Origin: Siderastrea siderea
Taxonomy: Eukaryota; Cnidaria; Anthozoa; Scleractinia; Rhizangiidae
DNA length: 64,000 nucleotides
Assembly: GCA_964030785.1 (NCBI GenBank)
Contig: OZ034975.1
Coordinates: forward strand, 22,169,142-22,233,141
Reading direction: 5' to 3'
Part shown: positions 9,997 to 17,268 of the stretch, in pieces
Layout of the letters: each line of letters starts with the position of its first letter
How positions within the stretch are numbered: position 1 is the stretch's first letter
Notes under the pieces: model-generated
Seen by the model: only the letters and a program-made list of their open reading frames with translations
Databases searched by the model: none
Told to the model about the DNA's origin: nothing
Program-made: the position numbers and the translations under genes

Positions 9997-10208
9997 GGTC
10001 GTTGACTACAATCGGGGCAAAGTTCCCCGTCTTCTACCGCACGACAGCTCTTACAAAGACGGGCCCTCAAGATATGTTGGTACTCTCGATACAACAGGTG
10101 ATATTTATGCTTCCAATAATAACATTCGTCTTTCCACTTGTCGGTGGCCCGATTGGCCTCTTGTAATAGAGCCATCCACGTAGGGAGGGTTAACGAACAC
10201 ATTGACAT
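9978..10208 (-). CDS. Small zinc-ribbon protein
   Basis: The frame is open to 10262 from a GTG, but the first ATG is at 10208, giving 76 residues. An aromatic-rich helix (KWKDECYYWKHKYHLLYREYQ) is followed by CKSCRAVEDGELCPDC, two CxxC pairs that should bind one zinc. It overlaps its neighbours by a few bases on both sides, as is usual in this packed cluster. Function is unknown. Confidence 0.6.
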   Translation of the reverse strand: MSMCSLTLPTWMALLQEANRATDKWKDECYYWKHKYHLLYREYQHILRARLCKSCRAVEDGELCPDCSQRPWTRST

Positions 10209-10507
10209 AACACCTCGTGAAGTCCTTGAAACAATCCGCGTCCTTTTTGTTGGACTAACCACTGACGACGTTTTTTGACGGAATGTCGACGACGTCCCAA
10301 ATCACGTAGCACCTTTTTATAGGGTTGAAGTTTAGCCAGCATGGGTGGGGTCACAGGAATCTTGTTTTTTAAGAAGTTCAAGACCAATTCACTCACAGCA
10401 TTGATTTGATCGGCATTGGCATGTTGTAACAACTCTTGACGTTTGGAACCATTGGCTTCTTGTAACATGGACCGTAAAAACGGGAATTGACGTCGAAGAC
10501 GTTGCAT
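10190..10507 (-). CDS. Conserved small basic Polinton protein
   Basis: The 105-residue protein starts at the ATG at 10507. It is helical and basic: FPFLRSMLQEANGSKRQELL, then NAVSELVLNFLKNKIPVTP and a Lys/Arg-rich tail ending near KGRGLF. I recall similar short proteins next to core-protein genes in Polintons, but not an assigned function. It lies three bases from the neighbouring mini-protein. Confidence 0.65.
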   Translation of the reverse strand: MQRLRRQFPFLRSMLQEANGSKRQELLQHANADQINAVSELVLNFLKNKIPVTPPMLAKLQPYKKVLRDLGRRRHSVKKRRQWLVQQKGRGLFQGLHEVLCQCVR

Positions 10508-10510
10508 CCT

Positions 10511-10678
10511 TTATCGGTGACGACGACGATACCGTTGGTTGGCTTTTTGGATCGTGCGTTTTATACGTTTATCCGTTTCCAAGGCCACGGCTTTCCCCAA
10601 TCCTACCATGGCGGGGACCAATAGATTTAAAAACCCTCCTTGTTGACGACGACGTCGTCGTCTTCTCCTTCTCACCAT
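10511..10678 (-). CDS. 55-residue Arg-rich mini-protein with hydrophobic helix (core/membrane peptide)
   Basis: ATG at 10678, stop at 10511-10513. An Arg run is followed by QQGGFL, a hydrophobic segment (LLVPAMVGLGKAVAL) and a basic tail. The layout matches the 64-residue protein at 15978-16172 (Arg run, QRGGLL, then LAALVPALMAVGKAAAL), so the two are probable paralogues. It recalls adenovirus core peptides that are trimmed at a GG site. The GG motif fits the proposed site of the protease encoded at 13392-13931. Confidence 0.62.
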   Translation of the reverse strand: MVRRRRRRRRRQQGGFLNLLVPAMVGLGKAVALETDKRIKRTIQKANQRYRRRHR

Positions 10679-11138
10679 GGACGGTTCATCAATACACGTT
10701 GCAGGGCTTTGTCTTGTTTGATGGCATCCCGCGTCTCTTTATAGCCTTGACGGGTATTGCGTTTGAAATCTTGCCACCAACCCCCACCTCGTCGTCGGTA
10801 ATGTTGTACATTATCGGTAATGCCTTTCAAGGCTTGACCGCCTAATTTGCCTAAAGCGAGTCCAAACCCAGGCGCCGGACCTGATAGAAACATACTCATG
10901 CCATGGGCAATTTTATCCACCAAACCCCACCTCGTCGTCGGTAATGTTGTACATTATCGGTAATGCCTTTCAAGGCTTGACCGCCTAATTTGCCTAAAGC
11001 GAGTCCAAACCCAGGCGCCGGACCTGATAGAAACATACTCATGCCATGGGCAATTTTATCCACCAAACGGGGTTTGCGGCGCATTAAAGCCCCTCCTCTT
11101 TGTTTCCTTTTTCTGCGTCGTCTTCGTTGGACGGCCAT
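10672..11138 (-). pseudogene. Core-type protein split by an internal 143-bp tandem duplication
   Basis: The frame from the ATG at 11138 encodes an Arg-rich start with QRGGAL, then RLVDKIAHGMSMFLSGPAPG and a Gly/Tyr/Arg stretch, and runs out 80 residues in because a duplicated 143-bp block shifts the frame (143 is not a multiple of 3). The true C-terminus (TRQGYKETRDAIKQDKALQ region) is still present in the second frame to 10672 but has no start codon. Without the duplication there would be one protein of about 110 residues. It belongs with the small basic membrane/core proteins around it. Confidence 0.75.
10785..11070 (-). repeat. 143-bp tandem duplication
   Basis: Copies at about 10785-10927 and 10928-11070 are almost identical by eye. 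CCACCAA occurs at both junctions, so slippage or repair at microhomology is the likely cause. The near identity means the event is recent, or that it is an assembly artefact. Confidence 0.85.
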
Positions 11139-11743
11139 GGTTCTAAGAGTGTGGGACTGGGAGGGAGTGGCTTTTTATCTATCCAATAATCTTTGGGTCT
11201 CAAGGGACGAGGACATCCATCTACATAGCATAGGGCTTCCACGGGTTGGTACACAAAATGACGGTAGTAATCTTGGAGACATCGTTTGGGTAACGGAGGG
11301 GTGAAATCCACAATGGTATCATCCAAGGTTTGCATCTTGATTAAAAATCGTTCCAGATCCTCCAAGGGAACACCACGCACATAGGTTTTCAATTCGGTCA
11401 AGGCTTTGGCATAGGTGGTAAACGCAAATCGACTCATGGTCACTTTAAATCGGTATTGTTTAAAATCATTCCATCCTTTGACCACCGTGCCCACGGCCGC
11501 CAAACAGGCTACCAACGTACTGTTTTCCAAAAGCGGACCCGCAATCATGCCTGCGGCCATCAGGAGTAACGCCATGGCATTGAACAAGGCATTGATACAC
11601 TTGTAATGATTCAACATTTTTCGATAACACCACCATTGTTGATGATAAAAAGCATACAAGGAATCCATACGTTGTAATAATTCCGGGGGGAATTGAATAC
11701 CATGCTGTTTCGACCCATTCAATAACGACACGACGGTTTTCAT
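11084..11743 (-). CDS. Two-TM helical protein, SLATT-like
   Basis: The first ATG is at 11743, giving 219 residues. An N-terminal helical part (FYHQQWWCYRKMLNHYKCIN) leads into two hydrophobic segments, ALFNAMALLLMAAGMIAGPL and LVACLAAVGTVVKGW, then amphipathic helices. The same order (Tyr-rich helix, two TM segments, helical tail) is seen in the Polinton B gene at 31914-32400, so I treat them as counterparts. The layout resembles SLATT-type two-TM proteins; a virion membrane or pore role is inference. The C-terminus overlaps the start of the duplicated core gene by 55 bases. Confidence 0.66.
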   Translation of the reverse strand: MKTVVSLLNGSKQHGIQFPPELLQRMDSLYAFYHQQWWCYRKMLNHYKCINALFNAMALLLMAAGMIAGPLLENSTLVACLAAVGTVVKGWNDFKQYRFKVTMSRFAFTTYAKALTELKTYVRGVPLEDLERFLIKMQTLDDTIVDFTPPLPKRCLQDYYRHFVYQPVEALCYVDGCPRPLRPKDYWIDKKPLPPSPTLLEPWPSNEDDAEKGNKEEGL

Positions 11744-11745
11744 CC

Positions 11746-12549
11746 TCACGGCGAAACCCGGGACGAAGACGTTTGTACACTCGGTGCTCCTCCCTGTTTA
11801 TAACTGGTCACAATGCTATTGGTCATGGTGACATTAGCAATTTCACGTCCTTGGGCTAATTGTTCTTGATCTTGTAACATCATACGTAAACGTCGTTGTA
11901 AATCCGCTTGACGCAAGGTGCAAGGGGCTCGGCCAGAACTCCCAGACGTCCAAGATCCTCGAGGGGTGGCTGGATTGGAGGCAGGTGTCAAAGGCGAAGT
12001 GGGGGTTCGTCGTCGTCGTCCGCGTCGTCCACCACGACGGCCACCACCACCACCACCACCACCACCACCACCACCACCTCCACCTCCACCTCCTCCACCA
12101 CCACCAGCACCACCAGCACCACCAGCACCACCAGCACCAGCACCACCACCAGCACCACCACCAGCACCACTACCAGCACCCCCAGCACCGCCACGCCCAC
12201 CACCACCACCACGTCCACCACTACCACCACGTCCACCACCACGCCCACCACGTCCATTACCATTACCCCCTGCACCCGCTGCTGTCCGACCACTTGGCGC
12301 TGTTCGCCAACCAGGTGGACTTCTCGGGGACTCCGGGGTGGTCTAGGGGCTATGGAATGAGGGTGAATGGGATGCTTGACTTCCAACCCCAGCGGGGGAA
12401 GCCACGTCGAGAAGGCCTTGGTCTCCCGACAAATACAGATCTTGCCAGGCCCTTGGGGACATTTGATTACTGGTGGCCGCCCCCACACCCGCAGGGGCCA
12501 CGGTATCGTACGATTGCGGAGGTTGACGGTCATCATCATCATCCGCCAT
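11746..12549 (-). pseudogene. Gly-rich structural protein with an in-frame amber stop
   Basis: An ATG at 12549 opens a frame beginning with Asp-run MADDDDDRQPP and a Pro/Ser/Ala region; it meets TAG at 12343-12345. The same frame then stays open to 11746, through about 80 residues of Gly/Arg/Ala repeats encoded by GGT units, then TSPLTPASNPATPR and a helical tail (LRQADLQRRLRMMLQDQEQ). No start codon precedes the second part, so I read this as one gene of about 267 codons broken by one nonsense codon. The Gly-rich block could be a flexible linker of a fibre or core protein. Function is not recognised. Confidence 0.6.
12041..12260 (-). repeat. GGT/GCT triplet repeat coding for Gly/Ala runs
   Basis: CCA/GCA triplets on the plus strand read as GGT and TGC/GCT-type codons on the coding strand. 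In the gene's frame they give nearly pure Gly with regular Ala, Arg and Ser. Length variation here would not change the frame. Long plus-strand His- and Pro-rich frames over this stretch are by-products of the repeat. Confidence 0.85.
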
Positions 12550-12581
12550 GGTTGCTCTCTTTTTCCTGTTCAAAGGGTGCC

Positions 12582-12587
12582 TTTATA
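12582..12587 (-). promoter_or_regulatory. TATA-like box before the Gly-rich gene
   Basis: TTTATA on the plus strand (CTATAAAGG on the minus strand) lies about 33 bases upstream of the ATG at 12549, the right distance for a TATA box with a short leader. Confidence 0.5.
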
Positions 12588-13236
12588 GACGTTTTTGATA
12601 GGTGCGAGTCCATCCTTCGTCTTTTAACAGGTGACTCAACACACGTTGTTGATCGGAGGAGGCCGGGTGTAAATCCAAGACCAAATAGCCATACGGTCGT
12701 GTGGTGGCTTGATGAAACGTCTCCAACGTGTCTTTCCAAGTGGTAGGAAACGATTGCAGCATGACATTGCGTACCCCTAATTGATCTCGAGGGTTCTTGA
12801 ATGCCACGATGTAATGGGCATTGCGGGAAATACTTTTAGCATATCGACCCACGGGAAACATGTCTTGGCACAAGTACAGTACGGTCACCCCTTGATGATG
12901 TGAATGTTTGGTGAATAAATCCAACACGCGTTTATCGTGACTCCCTTCATCCATTAAATCATCCAAGACAAGGACCCCATGTCCTTGAGGAAACCATTGG
13001 ACCAACGCCTCATGATCGGGAATCCCTTCGTGAAACACCACCCCTTGATCTTGCATGCCTTGAAATCGATCTTGCCAGGCCCCATAACAATAATGCAATT
13101 GGGTCGGTGGGGTTTCAAACAACTCTGGGTTGTCTACCAAGAGTTTTTCCGTAAACACGGTTTTCCCACATCCCGAAGGACCCACGACCAAGATAGAGGA
13201 AGGAGTATGAAAACGAAACGGTTTCCCCGTTTGCAT
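12583..13236 (-). CDS. Genome-packaging ATPase (FtsK/HerA, A32-like)
   Basis: The 217-residue protein has Walker A GPSGCGKT (residues 19-26) and Walker B VLVLDD (88-93), with a Gln-containing strand (LYLCQDMF) further on. This is the expected form of the A32-type packaging ATPase of Polintons and NCLDVs, which pumps DNA into the capsid. The length is typical. The ATG at 13236 lies just after a tRNA-like gene. Polinton B has its counterpart at 34638-35291. Confidence 0.92.
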   Translation of the reverse strand: MQTGKPFRFHTPSSILVVGPSGCGKTVFTEKLLVDNPELFETPPTQLHYCYGAWQDRFQGMQDQGVVFHEGIPDHEALVQWFPQGHGVLVLDDLMDEGSHDKRVLDLFTKHSHHQGVTVLYLCQDMFPVGRYAKSISRNAHYIVAFKNPRDQLGVRNVMLQSFPTTWKDTLETFHQATTRPYGYLVLDLHPASSDQQRVLSHLLKDEGWTRTYQKRL

Positions 13237-13278
13237 GATGACTAAATACTCATGGAAAAAAAAAAGGCACCTTTTTAT

Positions 13279-13362
13279 TGGAATCGGTGGGACTCGAACC
13301 CACGCACGATCTCCTCATGTTTTCGGGGGGATCCAAAGGCTCTACCGACTGAGCTACGACTC
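13279..13362 (-). tRNA. Type II (long variable arm) tRNA-like gene, anticodon loop reads CCC
   Basis: The 84-nt minus-strand segment folds as a tRNA. The acceptor stem pairs GGAGTCG with CGATTCC (one G-U). The D arm is GCTC-AGTCGGTA-GAGC, and the T arm is GTGGG-TTCGAGT-CCCAC with a perfect B box. A variable arm CATGA-GGAGA-TCGTG forms five pairs including one G-U, as in tRNA-Leu/Ser. The anticodon arm TTTGG-ATCCCCC-CGAAA has U33 and CCC at 34-36, with one G-G mismatch in the stem. A CCC (Gly) anticodon on a type II body is unusual, so the charging amino acid cannot be assigned. It sits between the ATPase and protease genes. A tRNA pseudogene captured from the host is the main alternative. Confidence 0.75.
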
Positions 13363-13391
13363 CGACACACCGTTTTTCCAACATATTTTAT

Positions 13392-13931
13392 TTAACCATT
13401 ACATTGATGATACGGATGACAACAAAGTTGATACCATCTGGCTTCTTGACCTACAATCAATTGTTGAAGGCGTTGACCCGCTTGATGGTCATTGCTTACA
13501 TAATCATGATCCGAAAACTCATTTAAAAAATCTTGCAAGGTCCGTCCACGGGCTTTGGCTTTCAAGTACAACAAGGCGTAATCACCACAACTCTTGCTTG
13601 AAATGGCTTGGAGGGACTTGCCATTGGTCACCACATACTTCCAATGTTGCACGATCCAATCTCGGAACGGGGTGGCTTGCACGTACGTGTCCAAGGGCAA
13701 GGCATAACTGTCCAGGACTTCACACACCTTTCCATCCGTCCACACCGCTAACCAATGTTGTCCCGGTTGATCGTGCGGGTCCGTATTCACAATGTACCCT
13801 TGGGGTTGGGTCTTGACAGGACTCTTGGGTAAACGATCACAGGCTACCGTCCCGTAAAAGACAGGGTTCAATTGGGGGTCGTCTCGGGCTAAATAATCCA
13901 ATTGCACATTATTCAAGGCCACATGTTCCAT
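13392..13931 (-). CDS. Adenain-like maturation cysteine protease
   Basis: The 179-residue protein shows the adenovirus-protease/Ulp1 order of catalytic residues: His59 in QHWLAVW, Asp74 in EVLDSYALP, Gln108 and Cys115 in SSKSCGDYALLYL. In Polintons this enzyme is thought to trim capsid and core precursors. Candidate substrates in the same element carry a GG motif (see findings). The gene ends beside the tRNA-like gene and starts two bases after the capsid gene's stop. Confidence 0.9.
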   Translation of the reverse strand: MEHVALNNVQLDYLARDDPQLNPVFYGTVACDRLPKSPVKTQPQGYIVNTDPHDQPGQHWLAVWTDGKVCEVLDSYALPLDTYVQATPFRDWIVQHWKYVVTNGKSLQAISSKSCGDYALLYLKAKARGRTLQDFLNEFSDHDYVSNDHQAGQRLQQLIVGQEARWYQLCCHPYHQCNG

Positions 13932-13933
13932 CT

Positions 13934-15359
13934 TCAGTGCTGGTAAATGTTATACAACACGGCTCCGTTCCTGTCAATCTCCAGCAAGTTCTCAAATTCA
14001 CCATACACGAGCACGGTTATATTGACACCGGGTTGGGCTCCAAATTCTAAGACCAATTGTAAATCTCCCGTTTGCTTGGGGTTGAGGTTTTGACTGTCAG
14101 CACATCCATTGGCCACATTGTCAAACATGTACAAGGTACAATTTTTCTGATGGCCCCAATCTCCTAGTTCTACCATATTGCCTTTCTTTTTGCACCAAGC
14201 ACCACTGGCTTGCAGAAAACGGAAGTAGCCTAGATTATCTCGGCTGGCATTGTTGCGCACCAAGTGCAGGGTTTCATAAGGGTATTCTTCTCCTTTGACA
14301 ATCTGTCGAATGGAGGTCAGACCAAATTTCTGGAAACAGAAAGGATCTCGGGTCACATCTCCATTGAAGGCGCGGCTGTCCAACAACCCTACAATCAATC
14401 GGTCAGGTATTCTGTTTTGAAACAGGTTGGGGATATCAAAGCGGGTCGCGTTGCCTTGCATGCTGAAGGTTCGGATTTCACTGCGGACGGTCGGGTAGGT
14501 AGCGATGCCCCCTTCATTGTCTTTTTTCAGATAAACTCTTGTAGATGGCGTCATTCAAACGCAGTTGACATAGATGAAACCGTAGTTTCACATCGCCTTC
14601 CAGTAAGCGACCAGCTAGACCCACTCCATTCAAAAACAAACTCGGGCTGTTGAAATGAAATTTCATCTTGATTTCTATGCCTGGTACCAACAATTTGCCG
14701 GTATGAAACACTTCCAAGTGGGGGGTAAACACCAGACTGTGGGTAAGACCTCCAGCATACTTCTCCACTTCGTCCACAGAGGTAAGGAAGGCTGCTTTAT
14801 GATTAGCACTCAGATCTTGCCAATGTTGATGGTTTCCTGCTTTGTCTGTGTTGGTGGCAGTCCATTGGGCTGGGAAATCCACTTGATTGAACCATCCTTG
14901 GGGTCCTAACACGGTCTTGCCATCTTCTCGGTCATAATTCAGCAAGGTTTCCAGGTAAGCTTTGTAATGATAAGTGTCGGATTGAGGACTGATCAACGTG
15001 CCATTCAACTGCAAGTCAATTTGTTTGATGATGGAATGAGCCAAATTGTTGACGGGCCACAATTTTTGAGCGGCGTCCAAGTTATCGTTCGTACTCTTTT
15101 GCAATCTCAATTCCATGGTAAAGTAACTGCGTCCCAAATCCACAAAATCGTCCAACCCCGGAATGATGAATTCCATAGGATTGATACCCGTGGTGGTGGG
15201 TTGGATGGTGACCATGCGATAGGCATTGATGCTAATGTCGGTGGGTGGCACCTTGAAAATCCGTAACGCCGGGTTGACGGTCCCTTCGGAACGCGGATGC
15301 GCTGGGGCAGCCCCTTCAGAGTAGGTAGGGGCTGTCACGCGTGATATCACATTCGGCAT
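13934..15359 (-). pseudogene. mcp: Major capsid protein (double jelly roll), one frameshift
   Basis: The 5' part (ATG at 15359, 281 codons) and the 3' part (to 13934, about 200 codons) are halves of one capsid protein lying in two frames. The 5' part holds strands such as MEFIIPGLDDFVDLGRSYF and IIKQIDLQLNGTLISPQSDT; the 3' part holds RFDIPNLFQNRIPDRLIVGL and the C-terminal YGEFENLLEIDR. The frames meet at an A6 run (minus strand) near 14523-14531, where one extra A accounts for the break. This could be a single mutation, an assembly error or slippage. Total length near 475 residues fits Polinton capsid proteins. TATA at 15405-15412 lies 46 bases upstream. Confidence 0.88.
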
Positions 15360-15361
15360 GG

Positions 15362-15586
15362 TTAACGTCGTCGTCGAGTGGTACCCCGTCGTCGTCGTGA
15401 GGGGTTTTTATAGCGTCGTCGTGCTAAACGTTGTCTCAAATCAAACCCGGGGACTCGCATCACCTCGGCACTCAACCATCCACCACGTTGTCCTCTCCTG
15501 AGTTTCCAAAACGGATACAGACCTCCCCATTGAGACAACCCTCGATCACTACGAATCCGTCGAGGTCGTGAATGCACAGGATCCAT
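15362..15586 (-). CDS. Small Arg-rich core protein
   Basis: From the ATG at 15586 the protein has 74 residues, about a third Arg, with QRGGWL in the middle and an Arg-rich end. The composition resembles adenovirus DNA-condensing core proteins, and the QRGG site may be cut by the element's protease. It lies between two other basic proteins and immediately upstream of the capsid gene. Confidence 0.62.
   Translation of the reverse strand: MDPVHSRPRRIRSDRGLSQWGGLYPFWKLRRGQRGGWLSAEVMRVPGFDLRQRLARRRYKNPSRRRRGTTRRRR
15405..15412 (-). promoter_or_regulatory. TATA-like box upstream of the capsid gene
   Basis: TTTTTATA on the plus strand (TATAAAAA on the minus strand) is 46 bases before the capsid ATG, inside the end of the small Arg-rich gene. 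Confidence 0.5.
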
Positions 15587-15588
15587 GT

Positions 15589-15915
15589 TCACACTCCCAA
15601 AATATCTCGCGCACGTTTGACTTGCTTGGGAAACAAAGCACTGGCCACACGCACGGCGTCTTTCACGTTCTTCTGATTCAAGGCTTTCTTGGCTTGTTTG
15701 GTGATTTCCTTTTTAATGACTTGTTCGGCTTTGCGTTTGACACCTCGTGTTAACCCTGCATTCAATCCTCTCTTGATATTACTAGGCAGTTTTAAAGGAT
15801 TTCGCGTGCTTTTAAGGCCTTGGAACCCCCCACGCATGACCTCTCTCATCAACCCACTGCCATGTTGATCATACCACTCGTCTGTCCGAAATCGTGTCAA
15901 ACTTCCCCCTCGCAT
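15589..15915 (-). CDS. Basic protein starting with MRGG, core/minor virion type
   Basis: The first ATG is at 15915, giving 108 residues starting MRGGSLTRFR; the upstream open frame has only non-ATG starts. A second MRGGFQG lies near residue 30, and the C-terminal half is a Lys/Arg-rich helix (KAEQVIKKEITKQAKKALNQ). The two MRGG motifs resemble adenain cleavage sites. It is probably an internal core protein. Confidence 0.62.
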   Translation of the reverse strand: MRGGSLTRFRTDEWYDQHGSGLMREVMRGGFQGLKSTRNPLKLPSNIKRGLNAGLTRGVKRKAEQVIKKEITKQAKKALNQKNVKDAVRVASALFPKQVKRARDILGV

Positions 15916-15966
15916 GGTGTCTTCTTTGCTGTTCACCAAGGTCTATGCTTGACGTCACCCCCTGTC

Positions 15967-15974
15967 TTTTTATA
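15967..15974 (-). promoter_or_regulatory. TATA-like box upstream of the MRGG protein
   Basis: TTTTTATA (TATAAAAA on the minus strand) lies about 52 bases before the ATG at 15915, in the short gap after the stop of the neighbouring mini-protein. Confidence 0.45.
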
Positions 15975-15977
15975 CCG

Positions 15978-16172
15978 TCATCGACCTTTCTTTTTCTTCC
16001 GAGTGGTCGCTGCTTCGATGGCTTTTTTGCCACCGTAACCCGCGGCACCACCCACCGCTCCCAACGCGGCGGCTTTCCCCACAGCCATCAAGGCTGGCAC
16101 GAGAGCGGCCAGAGGCAAGAGACCGCCTCGTTGCCTTCTTCTTCGTCTTCGACGTGCTCTTGTCTTGGACAT
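15978..16172 (-). CDS. 64-residue Arg-rich mini-protein with hydrophobic helix
   Basis: An Arg run and QRGGLL are followed by a Gly/Ala/Leu-rich membrane-like helix (PLAALVPALMAVGKAAALG) and a Lys/Arg end. The layout matches the 55-residue protein at 10511-10678, so the element carries two related peptides. The form recalls adenovirus pX/pVI-type peptides that are cut after GG. Either DNA condensation or membrane disruption is plausible. Confidence 0.65.
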   Translation of the reverse strand: MSKTRARRRRRRRQRGGLLPLAALVPALMAVGKAAALGAVGGAAGYGGKKAIEAATTRKKKKGR

Positions 16173-16204
16173 CTTTGACTGACCATCCCTTTTTTTTTTC
16201 CTTT

Positions 16205-17254
16205 TTATGTATTTTTGAAGTGCAACGTGACCAGGGTGTTGCCTTTGCCAAACCTGACCAACTTATCCTCGGTGCCAGACGTTTCGGTGACTTGCATTTG
16301 AATGATTTCCACGACTTCATTACGAAGCGGTAGGTATTGAATGTGCAACGGTTCAAAGTACATGGTACCTCTGCCTTCCCGCTTGTAGTGGATTTCACGC
16401 AACAAATCGGTCACGCGATTGCCGACCATCATACTGCCTGCCACGTCCGAGTACACGTGCAACGATCGCGAGGGATCTCCCACCACCGAACGAAACGCCA
16501 CATTCAAATTGGTGAAACGCCAACCACAACTCATACTCAATCGTAAATGATCCGGTGAAAACAAACGCACCGTCCAAAAGACCGGGTTGTGTTGATCGTC
16601 GTCCACATCGTTCCAATCGTTATCAACGGGTTTTGTCATGTTGGGGATTTGATCCCCCATGAAGTCTTGTTGTAAGTTGGGTCCCAAAATCAACCCACTG
16701 CTAATTTTACGTAACCATCCCATCTTGACAGCCAACTTGGTGTAGATGTACAGGGCTGGCGTGTCGGTTTTGCAATGACAGACATTCGTGTTGTCAATGA
16801 TGAGATCGTCGCCTTCCCAACGAAACTTGACGTACCTATGTTTGCCTTGATCATTGGTAAACCGACCTCCTTGAATCGCCGTTTCCTTGCGTCGTTGTTC
16901 CAAGTGAGCAATGGCGGCTTTCATGAAACTCACCCCATCCACCACCCAATCCAAATGTTGAATGTCATTGATGAGGGTTTGCGCACTGTCTCTTCGCCCG
17001 ACCGTTTCCCCGTCTTTTCCACCCGGTTTGGGATAGGTTTGGTCCCAGGTCGTCGACATGATGAACCCATCTTTTTGCACCAACTCGTACAAATTGACGT
17101 GCGTATCCGGTAAGGAAATGGCACTCAACCCCACTTGCCATGAACCCCCAGGTAACCGTAACGGTTGAGGTAAACGAATCTTGAAGGAATTGGCTTGGTT
17201 GTTGGGAAATTCATGTCGGTTGGCATGACTCGGTAACGTCACGTAGAACGACAT
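16205..17254 (-). CDS. Minor capsid (penton-like) protein, copy 1
   Basis: I take the ATG at 17254 (349 residues), because the N-terminus MSFYVTLPSHANRHEFPNN aligns with the adjacent paralogue. C-terminal hallmarks are LHVYSDVAGSMMVGNRVTDL, FEPLHIQYLPLRNEVVEII and LVTLHF. These match the gene at 17269-18312 and the Polinton B gene at 36412-37157. This is the single-jelly-roll minor capsid protein expected at the fivefold vertices. The tandem duplication suggests two vertex components. Confidence 0.8.
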   Translation of the reverse strand: MSFYVTLPSHANRHEFPNNQANSFKIRLPQPLRLPGGSWQVGLSAISLPDTHVNLYELVQKDGFIMSTTWDQTYPKPGGKDGETVGRRDSAQTLINDIQHLDWVVDGVSFMKAAIAHLEQRRKETAIQGGRFTNDQGKHRYVKFRWEGDDLIIDNTNVCHCKTDTPALYIYTKLAVKMGWLRKISSGLILGPNLQQDFMGDQIPNMTKPVDNDWNDVDDDQHNPVFWTVRLFSPDHLRLSMSCGWRFTNLNVAFRSVVGDPSRSLHVYSDVAGSMMVGNRVTDLLREIHYKREGRGTMYFEPLHIQYLPLRNEVVEIIQMQVTETSGTEDKLVRFGKGNTLVTLHFKNT

Positions 17255-17268
17255 TTTTCTCTTCTTCT

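Noticed and set aside
11908..12746. Long plus-strand frames rich in Pro, Thr or His over the CCA/GCA repeat
   Set aside because: They are products of the triplet repeat; the minus-strand frame gives a coherent Gly-rich protein continuous with non-repeat coding sequence on both sides.
13279..13362. Intron-containing ordinary tRNA instead of a type II tRNA
   Set aside because: No downstream strand completes a better anticodon stem, while the extra bases form a good five-pair variable arm. The possibility is not fully excluded because the anticodon stem has one mismatch.
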